Positions 15,950-25,112 of a DNA stretch of 64,000 bases are shown here, piece after piece. The DNA is taken from contig NZ_CP126963.1 of NCBI RefSeq assembly GCF_002871945.2, positions 1,302,001 to 1,366,000 on the forward strand, written 5' to 3'. Under the pieces are notes generated by a model. It searched no databases and was not told the origin of the DNA. It was given only the letters and a program-made list of their open reading frames with translations. Source of the stretch: Gleimia hominis (lineage in GTDB: Bacteria; Actinomycetota; Actinomycetes; Actinomycetales; Actinomycetaceae). Both the position numbers and the translations under genes were made by a program. Positions within the stretch are counted from its first letter, which is position 1. Each line of letters starts with the position of its first letter.

Positions 15950-17488
15950 TTACGACAGTTTCTTCACCAGTGGGAACGTGATGGTCTCGCGGATACCTTG
16001 GCCGGTGAACGCCATCAGCAGGCGGTCCAGGCCCATGCCCATCCCACCCGTGGGGGGCATGCCCTGCTCCATGGCTTCCAAGAAATCCTCATCCAAACTC
16101 ATGGCTTCCTCATCACCCTGCGCGGCCGCGAGCGACTGCTCCACCAACCGCTCCCTCTGCACCACCGGGTCCACCAGTTCCGAATACGCGGTTGCCAACT
16201 CGAACCCACGAATATACAGATCCCACTTCTCCACCACACCGGGCTTTGAACGATGCTGCCGCACCAGCGGCGAAGAATCCACCGGGTAATCACGCACAAA
16301 CGTGGGCTCATACAAGTCATCACCCAACGCGGCCTCAAAAATCTCCTCCGCGATCTTCCCGTTCACATAGTGATCCGGAATATCAAGTCCGAACTCACCG
16401 GCAATCTGCAGCAGTTCCTCGCGCGGCGTATCCACCGAGAACTCCCGACCCAAAGCCTGCGCAGTTGCCTCAAACATAGAAATTTCACGCCAAGAACCCG
16501 ACAGGTCATACACGGAACCGTCCGGCAACGTCACCTGCTCCGAACCCATCGCATCCCGAGCTGCCTTCTGAATAAACTCCCGCGTGCGCCGCGCCATCGA
16601 ATCGTACGTACCGTACGCCTCGTAGGCCTCCAGCATCGTGAACTCCGGGGAATGCGAAGAATCCGCTCCCTCGTTACGGAAGTTACGGTTAATCTCAAAA
16701 ACCTTGTCAACCCCGCCCACAACAGCGCGTTTCAAAAACAACTCCGGGGCAATACGCAAAAACAAATCCGTGTCATACGCATTCATGTGCGTCGTGAACG
16801 GCCGGGCTGCCGCACCCCCATGAATCGTCTGCAACATCGGGGTTTCAATCTCAATGAACCCCGCGTCGTGGAAATACTCCCGCAGCGAATACACCACGTT
16901 CGCACGCACCCGCACCATATCCCGCGCTGCAGGGCGCACAATCATATCTAAGTAACGCCGGCGTACCCGCTGATCCTCCGACAGGGTCATCGCCGTACCA
17001 TCTTCAGTTACAAACGCCTTCGGAAGTGGCCGCAGTGCCTTCGACGCAATCCGCCATGCAGCGTCGTCTTCCGTGGCCTCCGCGAACACCGACAGTTCCC
17101 CGCGTTTAGAACGGATCGGACGGCCCCGCACAAACAGGTGATCACCCAAATCCACCAGCGATTTGAAAGACTTCAAAGAATCCGCGCCCACAGCCTTCGC
17201 CGAAAGCATTGCCTGCAACTGGTTCCCCGCCCCATCCTGGAGCACCACGAACTGCAACTTACCGGAACCACGCACCGCCATCACGCGGCCAACCAAACCC
17301 ACAACGTCCTGGGATTCCTCTTCTTCCCCCAAAGACTCGTAAGTCTCACGCACCTGCGCGATCGTGGTTGTCACCGGGAGTTCAACCGGATACGGATCCA
17401 CGCCCGCATCTAACATTTCCTGCCTTTTGTTTGCCCGCACCCGCACCTGTTCAGGCGCGTTTTCTAGAAAGTCTTTCATTTTACTCAC
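15950..17488 (-). CDS. lysS: Lysyl-tRNA synthetase, class II
   Basis: The 512-residue enzyme charges tRNA-Lys with lysine. It has the N-terminal OB-fold anticodon-binding domain (VVGLVGRVMAVRGSGKLQFVVLQD), class II motif 1 around FIEIETPMLQ, motif 2 FRNEGADSSHSPEFTMLEAY and motif 3 GMGMGLDRLLM. The start may be GTG at 17488 or the ATG three codons later; neither has a strong site. It is the last gene of a pantothenate-lysS run, 40 bases after panD, an arrangement common in actinobacteria. Confidence 0.96.
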   Translation of the reverse strand: MSKMKDFLENAPEQVRVRANKRQEMLDAGVDPYPVELPVTTTIAQVRETYESLGEEEESQDVVGLVGRVMAVRGSGKLQFVVLQDGAGNQLQAMLSAKAVGADSLKSFKSLVDLGDHLFVRGRPIRSKRGELSVFAEATEDDAAWRIASKALRPLPKAFVTEDGTAMTLSEDQRVRRRYLDMIVRPAARDMVRVRANVVYSLREYFHDAGFIEIETPMLQTIHGGAAARPFTTHMNAYDTDLFLRIAPELFLKRAVVGGVDKVFEINRNFRNEGADSSHSPEFTMLEAYEAYGTYDSMARRTREFIQKAARDAMGSEQVTLPDGSVYDLSGSWREISMFEATAQALGREFSVDTPREELLQIAGEFGLDIPDHYVNGKIAEEIFEAALGDDLYEPTFVRDYPVDSSPLVRQHRSKPGVVEKWDLYIRGFELATAYSELVDPVVQRERLVEQSLAAAQGDEEAMSLDEDFLEAMEQGMPPTGGMGMGLDRLLMAFTGQGIRETITFPLVKKLS

Positions 17489-17528
17489 GCTCTAATGTTA
17501 CCTAATGCAATACTCGTGTCCGCCTGCT

Positions 17529-17969
17529 CTACCGCAATGGACTTTGCAGCGGACCTTCGCCTCCGGTGGCGTTTTCTAACCCGGCGGGGACCGAGGCTGG
17601 GTCGTCCCCCACATGTATCTGCCGGTTTTGTTCGTCTACAAGTACGACGCGGCCACGCCACCCTTCCAGCTGAGATTGTGGGACTTGCGCATACGCAATT
17701 ATTATAACGACTTCCCCTTTATTTATGAGGTGAGCTGCCGCCCCATTCACCTGGATTCCACCGCTGCCGGGCTGGCCCGCAATCGCGTACGTAGACAAGC
17801 GCGCTCCCGAGGTGACGGACACAACGTCCACCTTCTCGCCCTCAACGATGCCGGCGGCCTCCAGCAGGTCCGAGTCAATAGTTATTGAGCCCACGTAGTG
17901 CAGGTCCGCGCTCGTTACTGTGGCCCGGTGGATTTTGCCACTCATCAGAGTCCGATAAACCTCTGCCAT
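17529..17969 (-). CDS. panD: Aspartate 1-decarboxylase
   Basis: PanD makes beta-alanine for pantothenate. The self-cleavage site is visible as Gly27-Ser28 in HYVGSITID; Ser28 becomes the pyruvoyl cofactor. VNGAAAHLINKGEVVIIIAYAQ is the conserved C-terminal core. At 146 residues it carries a C-terminal extension rich in Gly, Pro and Ser beyond the usual 120-130. The ATG follows the panC TGA without a gap, indicating translational coupling with panC, whose product uses the beta-alanine made here. Confidence 0.95.
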   Translation of the reverse strand: MAEVYRTLMSGKIHRATVTSADLHYVGSITIDSDLLEAAGIVEGEKVDVVSVTSGARLSTYAIAGQPGSGGIQVNGAAAHLINKGEVVIIIAYAQVPQSQLEGWRGRVVLVDEQNRQIHVGDDPASVPAGLENATGGEGPLQSPLR

Positions 17970-18812
17970 TCATTTCACCTCAAGAATCAAATTGTCAATC
18001 AGCCGCGTAGTCCCCACTTTCGCTGCCACCGCTAGCACCCCCGTGCCATGCGTGATGGGTTGGAACGTGGTGGGGTCAACGAGCGCCACGTAATCCACGT
18101 CAATGCCCGGCTGGTTCAACGCCTCCATGGTTTTGCGTGTGATCTCGTCCGCGTCCGCACCGGTTTGCGCTGCCTGCGCTCCCGTTTGCAGTGCTTTTGA
18201 CAACCCGAGGGCCTGTGCGCGCTCGGATTCCGACAGGTACGCGTTGCGCGAAGAGAGCGCAAGGCCGTCGCTGCTGCGCACAATCGGAGCCCCAACAATC
18301 TCAATCCCCATGTCTAGGTCACGTACCATTTGCCGCACAATCGCCAGCTGCTGGGCGTCTTTTTGCCCAAACACAGCCACGTCGGGGCGCACCAGGTTAA
18401 ACACTTTGTTAACCACCAGGCACACACCCGCAAAATGCGTGGGCCGCGTTTTCCCTTCCAGCACCCGAGCCGTGGGCCCCGGATCGATCCGCACCTGTGC
18501 TTCGCCATGCGGATACATTTCTTCTGCCGATGGGGCAAACACCAGGTCCGCCCCCACCTGCGCTAGGGCGTTCAAGTCTTTTTGGAGGTCCCGTGGGTAA
18601 GCCTCAAAATCCTCGCCGGGCGCAAACTGTGTGGGGTTCACAAAAATGCTCACCACCACGTGGTCGGCGCGCTGCGCCGCTGCCTTCACCAGTGACAAGT
18701 GCCCCTCATGCAGAGCCCCCATTGTCATAACTAATCCCCGCTGCCCAGACATGCTTGTCAACGCACGTTTGAGTTCCTCACGGGTTTTAACAACCTTCGG
18801 TTCGTTTACCAC
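17970..18812 (-). CDS. panC: Pantothenate synthetase
   Basis: PanC joins pantoate and beta-alanine using ATP. The sequence shows the nucleotidyl-transferase HxGH signature as MGALHEGHLSLV, FVNPTQF, GQKDAQQLAIVRQMVRDL and the SSRNAYLS motif. I choose the GTG at 18812, which has GGAGG 6 bases upstream and gives 280 residues, the usual size; a frame to 18857 adds a poorly conserved basic N-terminus. panB (ketopantoate hydroxymethyltransferase) is not in the window. Confidence 0.95.
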   Translation of the reverse strand: MVNEPKVVKTREELKRALTSMSGQRGLVMTMGALHEGHLSLVKAAAQRADHVVVSIFVNPTQFAPGEDFEAYPRDLQKDLNALAQVGADLVFAPSAEEMYPHGEAQVRIDPGPTARVLEGKTRPTHFAGVCLVVNKVFNLVRPDVAVFGQKDAQQLAIVRQMVRDLDMGIEIVGAPIVRSSDGLALSSRNAYLSESERAQALGLSKALQTGAQAAQTGADADEITRKTMEALNQPGIDVDYVALVDPTTFQPITHGTGVLAVAAKVGTTRLIDNLILEVK

Positions 18813-18939
18813 GACCCCTCCTTCGCGGTAAATCTTACCGCGCCCGCGTGCTAACAACGAAAACCATCAAACAGGTGGGGCACTTTCTTAGCAAGAGAGG
18901 ATATAGCCGCGGAAAGGGCCGCAGTCTAATAAGCCCGCA

Positions 18940-18979
18940 GGCCCAGCCGCACTCCAACAAACGGAAGCACAGCTGGGCC
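18940..18979 (-). terminator. Possible hairpin terminator of glpD
   Basis: GGCCCAGC (18940-18947) and GCTGGGCC (18972-18979) form an 8-bp stem with a 24-base loop in the 220-base gap between glpD and panC. There is no T tract, so termination is only possible. Confidence 0.35.
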
Positions 18980-19035
18980 GAAGAATCAGCGCGCTGCAAC
19001 ATACCCCGGGGCCTATGGCAACGCCTAGTTCGTAT

Positions 19036-20775
19036 TTACGCGAGCGTGCGGCGCGGCACGATCTCTGGATTAGCAGTTACCACAGACGCTGCCTGCTCAT
19101 CGGTAGGCAATGTTTCCGCCTTGGCCAGATCTGCGGTGCGCTGACGGTAAGAATCCAGCTCCCGCTTCGCCGTCTGCTCATCCCAACCCAACTCTTTACG
19201 CATCAAATCCGCTACCTCCGGCGCAGCAGCCACCCCACGGTCACGCTGCTCCAAGTCCAGACGCACCCTGCGGACCAGCACGTCCTCAAGATGCAACGCA
19301 CCTTCAAAACGGACGGCGGCCACAACCTCAGCACGCAAGAACTGCGGTGCTTCCTTCAAAGGCTGAGCCAAATCCGGATTCTCCTCAAGCAAATCCAAAA
19401 CCCGGTCAATCTCAGCACCATAACGATCCAGCAAAGACTCCACACGCGCGGCAGTCCACCCGTATTTACTTGCAATCGCAGGTGCACGCCGGGCCGTGGC
19501 AAAGAACCCTTCCGCACCCACCAAAGGCACGTTTTCGGTAATCGAAGGCCGGCGTTTCGCTTCTGCCTCTCCAAGCGCGAAATCAACCGCGTCCTGAGCC
19601 ATCGGCCGGTACGTGGTGAGCTTACCGCCCGCAATCACCGTCAAATTCGGGGCCGCAGCCGTCACCGTGTGCTCGCGAGACACCTTAGTCGACTGCGTCT
19701 TATCCCCCTTCACCCCAGGCTGCAACAGTGGCCGCAACCCCGCGTAAACACCAATAATGTCCTCGCGCGTCAACGGGTCTGCAAGAATCTCATTCGCATG
19801 GTCCAACACGTAGTCCACATCTGCTTTAGTGGCCACCGGGCGCGAAATATCCTGCTCATACGGCGTATCCGTAGTGCCAATCACCCAGTAACGCTGCCAC
19901 GGAATAATGAACAACACAGACTTTTCGGTGCGCAAGAAAATCCCGGTCTGCGCGTTAATGCGCTCGCGCGGCACCACAATGTGAATCCCCTTCGACGCCA
20001 GCACCTTCAAGCCACCGTCGGTGCCACCAAGCTTCTCTGTTTCTTCGGTCCACACCCCGGTTGCGTTAATCACGTGGCGGGCATTCACATGCATTTCCTT
20101 GCCCGACTCTAGATCCACGATTCGCGCGCCGTTCACAGCTCCACTAGCTGTCTTGGTGAGCCCAACCACCTGGGTGCGGGGAGCCGCGAGCGCCCCAAAG
20201 CCAGACGCGGTCCGAACCAAGTCAACCACCAAACGGGCGTCATCCACGCGCGCGTCGTAGAACCGGATCGCGCCAGTCAGCGCTGAAGGCTTAATGCCGG
20301 GGAACAGTTTCATTGCGCCGCTGCGCGAGTAGTGCTTTTGCACGGGCACGGAGCCGCGATGTGCCCACTGTGCCATCGCGTCGTACATGCCGACCCCTAC
20401 TGCGGAGTACGCGCGTTCCACCACGGGGGTTTTCAGTGGCCACAAGAACGGTTGGGCTTTCACCAGGTGAGGTGCGGTTTTAGTAAGAAGCAGGCCACGT
20501 TCCTTCAGCGCTTCCGCAACCAGTGCGAAATCGAGGTTGTACAGGTATCGCAGTCCGCCGTGAACTAGTTTTGAGGACCACGCGGAGGTGCCGCTGGCCC
20601 AGTCCCCCGCTTCTACAACGGCTGTGCGTAGCCCGCGCGAAGCGGCGTCGAGCGCGATTCCCGCCCCGGTTACACCTCCACCGATCACGAGGATGTCCAC
20701 GCCCTCTTCGTCCGTCATCTCTTTCAACGCCTGGGCACGGGAGTGAGCCGTGAGGAATGTGTTTTGCTCTCGCAT
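19036..20775 (-). CDS. glpD: Glycerol-3-phosphate dehydrogenase, aerobic FAD type
   Basis: The 579-residue flavoprotein oxidises glycerol 3-phosphate to dihydroxyacetone phosphate and passes electrons to the respiratory chain. It has the FAD-binding DILVIGGGVTGAGIALDAASRGL, the TSAWSSKLVHGGLRYL motif characteristic of GlpD, VINATGVW and the C-terminal GWTAARVESLLDRYG domain. GGAGG lies 7-8 bases before the ATG. No glpK or glpF is adjacent. The gene is inserted, in the same orientation, between the DUF2520 gene and panC, which are usually neighbours. Confidence 0.95.
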   Translation of the reverse strand: MREQNTFLTAHSRAQALKEMTDEEGVDILVIGGGVTGAGIALDAASRGLRTAVVEAGDWASGTSAWSSKLVHGGLRYLYNLDFALVAEALKERGLLLTKTAPHLVKAQPFLWPLKTPVVERAYSAVGVGMYDAMAQWAHRGSVPVQKHYSRSGAMKLFPGIKPSALTGAIRFYDARVDDARLVVDLVRTASGFGALAAPRTQVVGLTKTASGAVNGARIVDLESGKEMHVNARHVINATGVWTEETEKLGGTDGGLKVLASKGIHIVVPRERINAQTGIFLRTEKSVLFIIPWQRYWVIGTTDTPYEQDISRPVATKADVDYVLDHANEILADPLTREDIIGVYAGLRPLLQPGVKGDKTQSTKVSREHTVTAAAPNLTVIAGGKLTTYRPMAQDAVDFALGEAEAKRRPSITENVPLVGAEGFFATARRAPAIASKYGWTAARVESLLDRYGAEIDRVLDLLEENPDLAQPLKEAPQFLRAEVVAAVRFEGALHLEDVLVRRVRLDLEQRDRGVAAAPEVADLMRKELGWDEQTAKRELDSYRQRTADLAKAETLPTDEQAASVVTANPEIVPRRTLA

Positions 20776-21096
20776 TCTGAACCTCCTGTTGTTTTGCTAC
20801 GGCTGTGCTTAGAACCAGCCGTGTGTTGACGGCTGTGTCAAGCGTTTGAGGCACTACCCGCAGGGTACTCATCCCGAGGCTATACCTCCAGTCACCAATT
20901 TAGGTTACAGCAACGTTACCAAATTCGAAAGTATTCTCAACTAGAACGCACAAACGTGCACGAGGTGGTTGCAAGCTCGAAATAATGAGTTCAACTGTTA
21001 GCAGCGCGGCGCACTGCGGGCTTACCGACGGGCGCGCGGCGGGACTACCACCCCGCCCAGTCTCGTGGTCGAACTACCACCGGGGGTTCGGCTGGC
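20776..21096. other. Gap upstream of glpD
   Basis: The 321 bases hold the glpD ribosome binding site and presumably its promoter. Near the DUF2520 end there is a GC-rich segment with a direct repeat ACTACCACC at 21044-21052 and 21073-21081. No gene, clear terminator with a T tract, or RNA gene is visible. Confidence 0.45.
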
Positions 21097-21975
21097 CTAC
21101 CGGCGGTAGAGCAGTTCGGCGTGGATCGCTTCCGCAGTGGCGTCGTCGATTAACCCCACTTCGTTGGCTTGCTGCGCGGTCGCTTCAGCCATGTCCATGT
21201 AGGTGCGTGCCACGCTTTCCAACCCCGCGTTGCGCAGCGCGTCCATGTGCGTGCTGATGGTTCCCGTGTCACCGCGCACCACCGGCCCCGTCAGCCCAGC
21301 CGCCCCTTCCGACAGAGCGCGTTCTAACGCTGCGTTTAGCAGTGGTTGAATATACTCGGCGGGTTCATCTATTCCCGCTTTGCTAAGCGCTGTTACTGCT
21401 TGGGACACAATCGTCACCAGGTAGTTCGCCCCGTGCGCTAGCGCCGCGTGGTACACCGCCCGGTCTTCTTCTTCCACCACGTAGGGGGTCGCTCCCATTT
21501 CCATCACGAGGGCCTGGCCGATCGCGATTCCAACCGCGGGTGCGGTCACAGCAACGGGGCAGTTCACCAAGCGGTCCACATCCAGGGAGGTTCCCGTGAA
21601 AGTCATGGCCGGATGCAGAGCAATTGGAATCGCCCCGGCGGCAGACGCGCCCGATAGTGCCGCCACTCCGTGGGCGCCACACGGGTGCACCACAATCTGG
21701 TTGGCGCGCCAGACCTGAAGTTTCGCCAGGCCATCCACGACGGGTACGATCTGATCGTCGGGCACCGCCACAATCACCAGGTCACTAGCCTCCACCACTT
21801 GGTCTGCGTCCGCTATCTGCGCGTCGGGCAGCAGCGCCGCCACCCGGTCGTTGCTCTCTTCAGATCTTGATCGGGTTACTGCCACTACTGAATGCCCTGC
21901 CCGCTGCAGTGCCAACCCGAGTGTGGGGCCAACTCGGCCCGCCCCCACCACTCCAATGCGGAATCTAGCTGGCAT
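21097..21975 (-). CDS. Rossmann-fold DUF2520 oxidoreductase-like protein
   Basis: The 292-residue protein begins RIGVVGAGRVGPTLGLALQRAGHSVVAV, a NAD(P)-binding motif, followed by DLVIVAVPDDQI, HPCGAHGVAAL and LHPAMTFTG, and a C-terminal helical domain with AALAHGANYLVTIV. This is the PF10727/PF10728 (DUF2520) arrangement, related to ketopantoate reductase-like and 6-phosphogluconate dehydrogenase-like folds. In actinobacteria such genes often precede panC, so a role in pantothenate synthesis as an alternative ketopantoate reductase has been suggested by context; I cannot confirm it. It overlaps the upstream PH-domain gene by 11 bases. Confidence 0.85.
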   Translation of the reverse strand: MPARFRIGVVGAGRVGPTLGLALQRAGHSVVAVTRSRSEESNDRVAALLPDAQIADADQVVEASDLVIVAVPDDQIVPVVDGLAKLQVWRANQIVVHPCGAHGVAALSGASAAGAIPIALHPAMTFTGTSLDVDRLVNCPVAVTAPAVGIAIGQALVMEMGATPYVVEEEDRAVYHAALAHGANYLVTIVSQAVTALSKAGIDEPAEYIQPLLNAALERALSEGAAGLTGPVVRGDTGTISTHMDALRNAGLESVARTYMDMAEATAQQANEVGLIDDATAEAIHAELLYRR

Positions 21976-23677
21976 GGCGCGCCTGCGTTTCTTGCCCGAG
22001 CTTCATCTGTTTCTCTACAACCTCGGGCCCGTCGGTAAATAGGTTCTCAGCGGGAATATCGCGCCCAGATTCAACGCGTTTACGCCACGCCTCAGGTTCC
22101 TCAACCCGCCGGGCCACGCGGGCCCGCGTAGCCACAGTTGCGGCAACGTTTGCAGCAACTCGTTCGTCAACATGCGCCAGGGATGTGTTGCCGGTTAGTG
22201 AAACCAGGTGGAAGTCCAGGCTCCGCAGCCGCCGCTTAGTGCGCCACGGCCCGGTGTACAACTTCACCGATTGGATCCGCGGGTAGGCAAACATAACGAG
22301 CTTGCGCGTGACCCGCCCCAGGCGCAGAGCCACCACCCGGTCGGTTAACGCAATCGCGTTGCGGTCGTATGCGATCCAGTCGAAGATCCGCGCGCGGGGC
22401 GGGCAGACTTCGTAGATTGCGCTTGGCCCGCGGTCTTCAATTCCCGAACGTACCAGTTCCATCGGGTCATCTATCCCCAGGTCCGGGTACACCATCCATA
22501 CGGCACGCAGCATGTCAGACAGGGACCCCACGGGAAGGAGCACGTCACGATCTTCTGATCCTCCTTCGCTACTACCTTGGAATCCGGCTTGAACGATACT
22601 GACTTTGTACCAGCCGAAGATTCGCCACAAGAACGGTTGCTCAATTTCTAAACCGTGTATGCGTGCCGGAGCGATTGTTTGCGCACGGGTGGAGGTAAGA
22701 CCCGCGCGAATGCGGATACCGTCGGCAGTTACGAATGCGCGGAAGTTGAAGTTTTGCGTGAAGCTTCGCAGTGGCACGCCAATCATAGCGATCCCGCCGA
22801 AGACGATCCCAACTAGCCCGGAAGCCGCCGAGTCAAACACCGCCCAAAATACGACTGCACTCGATAGCAACGCGATTCCAATAACCAGAACGAATATCAT
22901 CCCGAAGTTCACAAACAACGATCCGAGCAGTCGCAGCCACGGCACCTCGATTATGGGGCTGCCATCTTCTTCCCACGAATCAATTCCGACCGCGTCTGCC
23001 TCATTTTCCGCTTGAGGGCCATTGGCTACCCTATTCTCCGCTTGAGGGCCAGCTGTCGCACTATTGGTCACGCCTGCTGGCGCGTCGACGCCCTCAGCAC
23101 TTTGGGTGACGCCCTCAGCGCGCGTGGCGGACGCGTCTGTACTTTTAGTGCCTGCTCGGCGCAGTAAGATTTCGCGCCTAACCGCTTCCAGATCACGGGT
23201 TTTCAGCAGGCCAAAAGACAGGTTTGAATCCGCCCCACCTGCAACCTCAATGTCAATCTTGCCCAACCCAAACAGGCGCCCCACCAATGAGTGGGTAATA
23301 TTCACGGTTTGAATCCGCGACAAGCGGGCGTGCCGCTGGTTGCGCGCCAAGATGCCGTTACGGTAATAAACCGCGTTTTCTGTAACCGCATACCCCATGT
23401 GACGCCAACTGAAATAGCAGTACACACCCACTATCAGCGCAATTAACAGCAGCGCGCCAAGCACCACCATGACAATCTTGAGTACGCTGGAGTGCTGCAC
23501 GAAGCCGGAGTTAGCGATGTCCTCATAGAGGTCGTAGTTCCGATAGAGCAAGAACCCAAACAGAGCCGTGAACACCGCCCAAGACTGCGCCAGCGGAGTA
23601 ATGGGGTGAAGCTTACGCCACGCGGCTTCGTCTACCCCCGAGCCGACTATTGATTCGCGTTTTTTGCGCTTCGCCAT
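21965..23677 (-). CDS. Large membrane protein with bacterial PH domains (YdbT type)
   Basis: The 570-residue protein has paired N-terminal membrane segments (about 28-45 and 65-90), a bPH2 domain starting GYAVTENAVYYRNGILARNQRHARLSRIQTVNI, a low-complexity Ala/Gly-rich linker (about 165-225), a second membrane pair (about 245-300), and further bPH2 domains (FVTADGIRIRAGL and AYDRNAIALTDRVVALRLGRVTRKLVMFAYPRIQSV). Partner of the smaller PH protein just upstream; both start/stop codons abut. Function is unknown; such pairs are proposed to act at the membrane in stress resistance. Confidence 0.85.
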   Translation of the reverse strand: MAKRKKRESIVGSGVDEAAWRKLHPITPLAQSWAVFTALFGFLLYRNYDLYEDIANSGFVQHSSVLKIVMVVLGALLLIALIVGVYCYFSWRHMGYAVTENAVYYRNGILARNQRHARLSRIQTVNITHSLVGRLFGLGKIDIEVAGGADSNLSFGLLKTRDLEAVRREILLRRAGTKSTDASATRAEGVTQSAEGVDAPAGVTNSATAGPQAENRVANGPQAENEADAVGIDSWEEDGSPIIEVPWLRLLGSLFVNFGMIFVLVIGIALLSSAVVFWAVFDSAASGLVGIVFGGIAMIGVPLRSFTQNFNFRAFVTADGIRIRAGLTSTRAQTIAPARIHGLEIEQPFLWRIFGWYKVSIVQAGFQGSSEGGSEDRDVLLPVGSLSDMLRAVWMVYPDLGIDDPMELVRSGIEDRGPSAIYEVCPPRARIFDWIAYDRNAIALTDRVVALRLGRVTRKLVMFAYPRIQSVKLYTGPWRTKRRLRSLDFHLVSLTGNTSLAHVDERVAANVAATVATRARVARRVEEPEAWRKRVESGRDIPAENLFTDGPEVVEKQMKLGQETQARHAS

Positions 23678-24169
23678 TTACAGCCCCGCCATCTCAGCTT
23701 CACCGCGAGCAGCAAGTTCGTTGCGCAACCGTGCGGCCTCGCCCGACGGTAGTCCTGGGATTGACGCGTCAGTACTGGCAGATGCGGTGTGTAGTTCCAC
23801 TTCCGCGATCTTGAAGTATCGGGCGATCGGCCCCTCAGAAACATCTACGTACTGCAACCGGCCGTAGGGGATAATTGTTAGGTTCCGAAACATGATTCCT
23901 TTGCGGATCAGCAGGTCCGACGGGCCTTCCGCGTACCCGATTGCCCGCACCTGGCGCGGCACTAGCCAAAACAACCATACGAACAAGGCCGCGAGCGCCG
24001 CGACCGCGATCCAAATCCACCGGCTCAAAAGCACCGATAATGCCGCTGCCGGCAGAATAGTTACGACGGCACCAATCCCTAGTGACACCATCCGGACTTT
24101 CAAAAGATTAGGAGAAACTCGTTTGAACTCCACGTCGCTAGGATTGAAAACTTCCGTATCTGGTTGCAT
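23678..24169 (-). CDS. Small membrane protein with a bacterial PH domain (YdbS type)
   Basis: This 163-residue protein has two adjacent membrane segments (about 28-68) and one bPH2 domain, with the typical AEGPSDLLIRKGIMFRNLTIIPYGRLQYVDVSEGPIAR segment. It starts the minus-strand run that continues through the larger PH protein, DUF2520, glpD and panCD-lysS. The TAA abuts the ATG of the next gene. The region upstream to 24375 is shared with the divergent two-component genes. Confidence 0.85.
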   Translation of the reverse strand: MQPDTEVFNPSDVEFKRVSPNLLKVRMVSLGIGAVVTILPAAALSVLLSRWIWIAVAALAALFVWLFWLVPRQVRAIGYAEGPSDLLIRKGIMFRNLTIIPYGRLQYVDVSEGPIARYFKIAEVELHTASASTDASIPGLPSGEAARLRNELAARGEAEMAGL

Positions 24170-24375
24170 GCAGAATACCTTTCTGTACGGGCGCCACGAA
24201 CGCTATCAACTCTGGGAAATAGTGTTTCATAGTGACTTACACCGCTCAAGTACACAGTTTAGGCTGTTACATGCCCTCAATGTCGCACTTACCCCCTCCA
24301 TCCCACCCGCCCACTAATCCACAGAGTCCAGCTTCCATTCAGGGACTTTTCAGCGTGAGGGTGTTGAATTACCTC

Positions 24376-25107
24376 ATGAGCACTACGATTGACCGCGCAA
24401 ACTCACAGTCTCAAACATCTGAAGCCAAGCTACTGGTTGTCGACGATGAACCAAATATCCGCGACCTGCTGGCGTCCTCACTGCGGTTTGCAGGTTTCGA
24501 CGTGTCCACCGCAGCGAACGGTGCCTCCGCCTTCCACCTCGCCACTACAGAAAACCCAGACCTCATTGTCCTAGACGTCATGCTGCCCGACATGGATGGC
24601 TTCACCGTTACCCGCCGGCTGCGCGACGCGGGCGTGCGCGTTCCCGTACTGTTCTTAACGGCGCGCGACGACATGCAGGACAAAATCCAAGGCCTCACCG
24701 TTGGTGGGGATGACTACGTGACGAAACCCTTTGGGCTAGAAGAAGTGGTGGCGCGCATCCGCGCAATCTTACGACGCACCAAAGACACCGAGGAAGATGA
24801 CGGCATCCTGCGGGTTGGCGACTTGGAAATGGACGAGGACGCACACGAAGTGCGCCGCGCCGGCACCGAAATCGAACTATCCCCCACCGAGTTCAAACTA
24901 CTGCGCTACCTCATCCTCAACGAAGGGCGCGTAGTGTCTAAAATGCAGATCCTCGACCACGTGTGGGAATACGACTGGGATGGGGAAGCAGCCATCGTGG
25001 AATCATACATCTCCTACTTGCGGCGTAAACTCGCGGTACCCGGCGCCTCAGGGGAACTAATCCACACGCGCCGCGGATTCGGCTACATGCTGAGGGCCGA
25101 GAACTGA
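24376..25107 (+). CDS. OmpR-family response regulator (TrcR/MprA-like)
   Basis: The receiver domain shows LLVVDDEPNIRDLL, the phosphoacceptor Asp in LIVLDVMLPDMDG and FLTARD with DDYVTKPFG. The C-terminal winged helix ends VVESYISYLRRKL...LIHTRRGFGYML. I use the ATG at 24376 (MSTTIDRAN), giving 243 residues, the family norm; the open frame continues upstream without a good site. It is separated by 5 bases from the sensor kinase gene, so the two form one operon. The controlled genes are not evident; the PH-domain genes are divergent and close. Confidence 0.9.
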   Translation: MSTTIDRANSQSQTSEAKLLVVDDEPNIRDLLASSLRFAGFDVSTAANGASAFHLATTENPDLIVLDVMLPDMDGFTVTRRLRDAGVRVPVLFLTARDDMQDKIQGLTVGGDDYVTKPFGLEEVVARIRAILRRTKDTEEDDGILRVGDLEMDEDAHEVRRAGTEIELSPTEFKLLRYLILNEGRVVSKMQILDHVWEYDWDGEAAIVESYISYLRRKLAVPGASGELIHTRRGFGYMLRAEN

Positions 25108-25112
25108 CCCGG

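Noticed and set aside
15764..16249. 161-codon plus-strand frame at the lysS end
   Set aside because: It has no good start site, contains low-complexity His/Gln/Arg text, and overlaps lysS antisense.
19015..20112. 365-codon plus-strand frame antisense to glpD
   Set aside because: glpD is a perfect family match on the minus strand. The antisense frame is Arg/His-rich with no recognisable motif.
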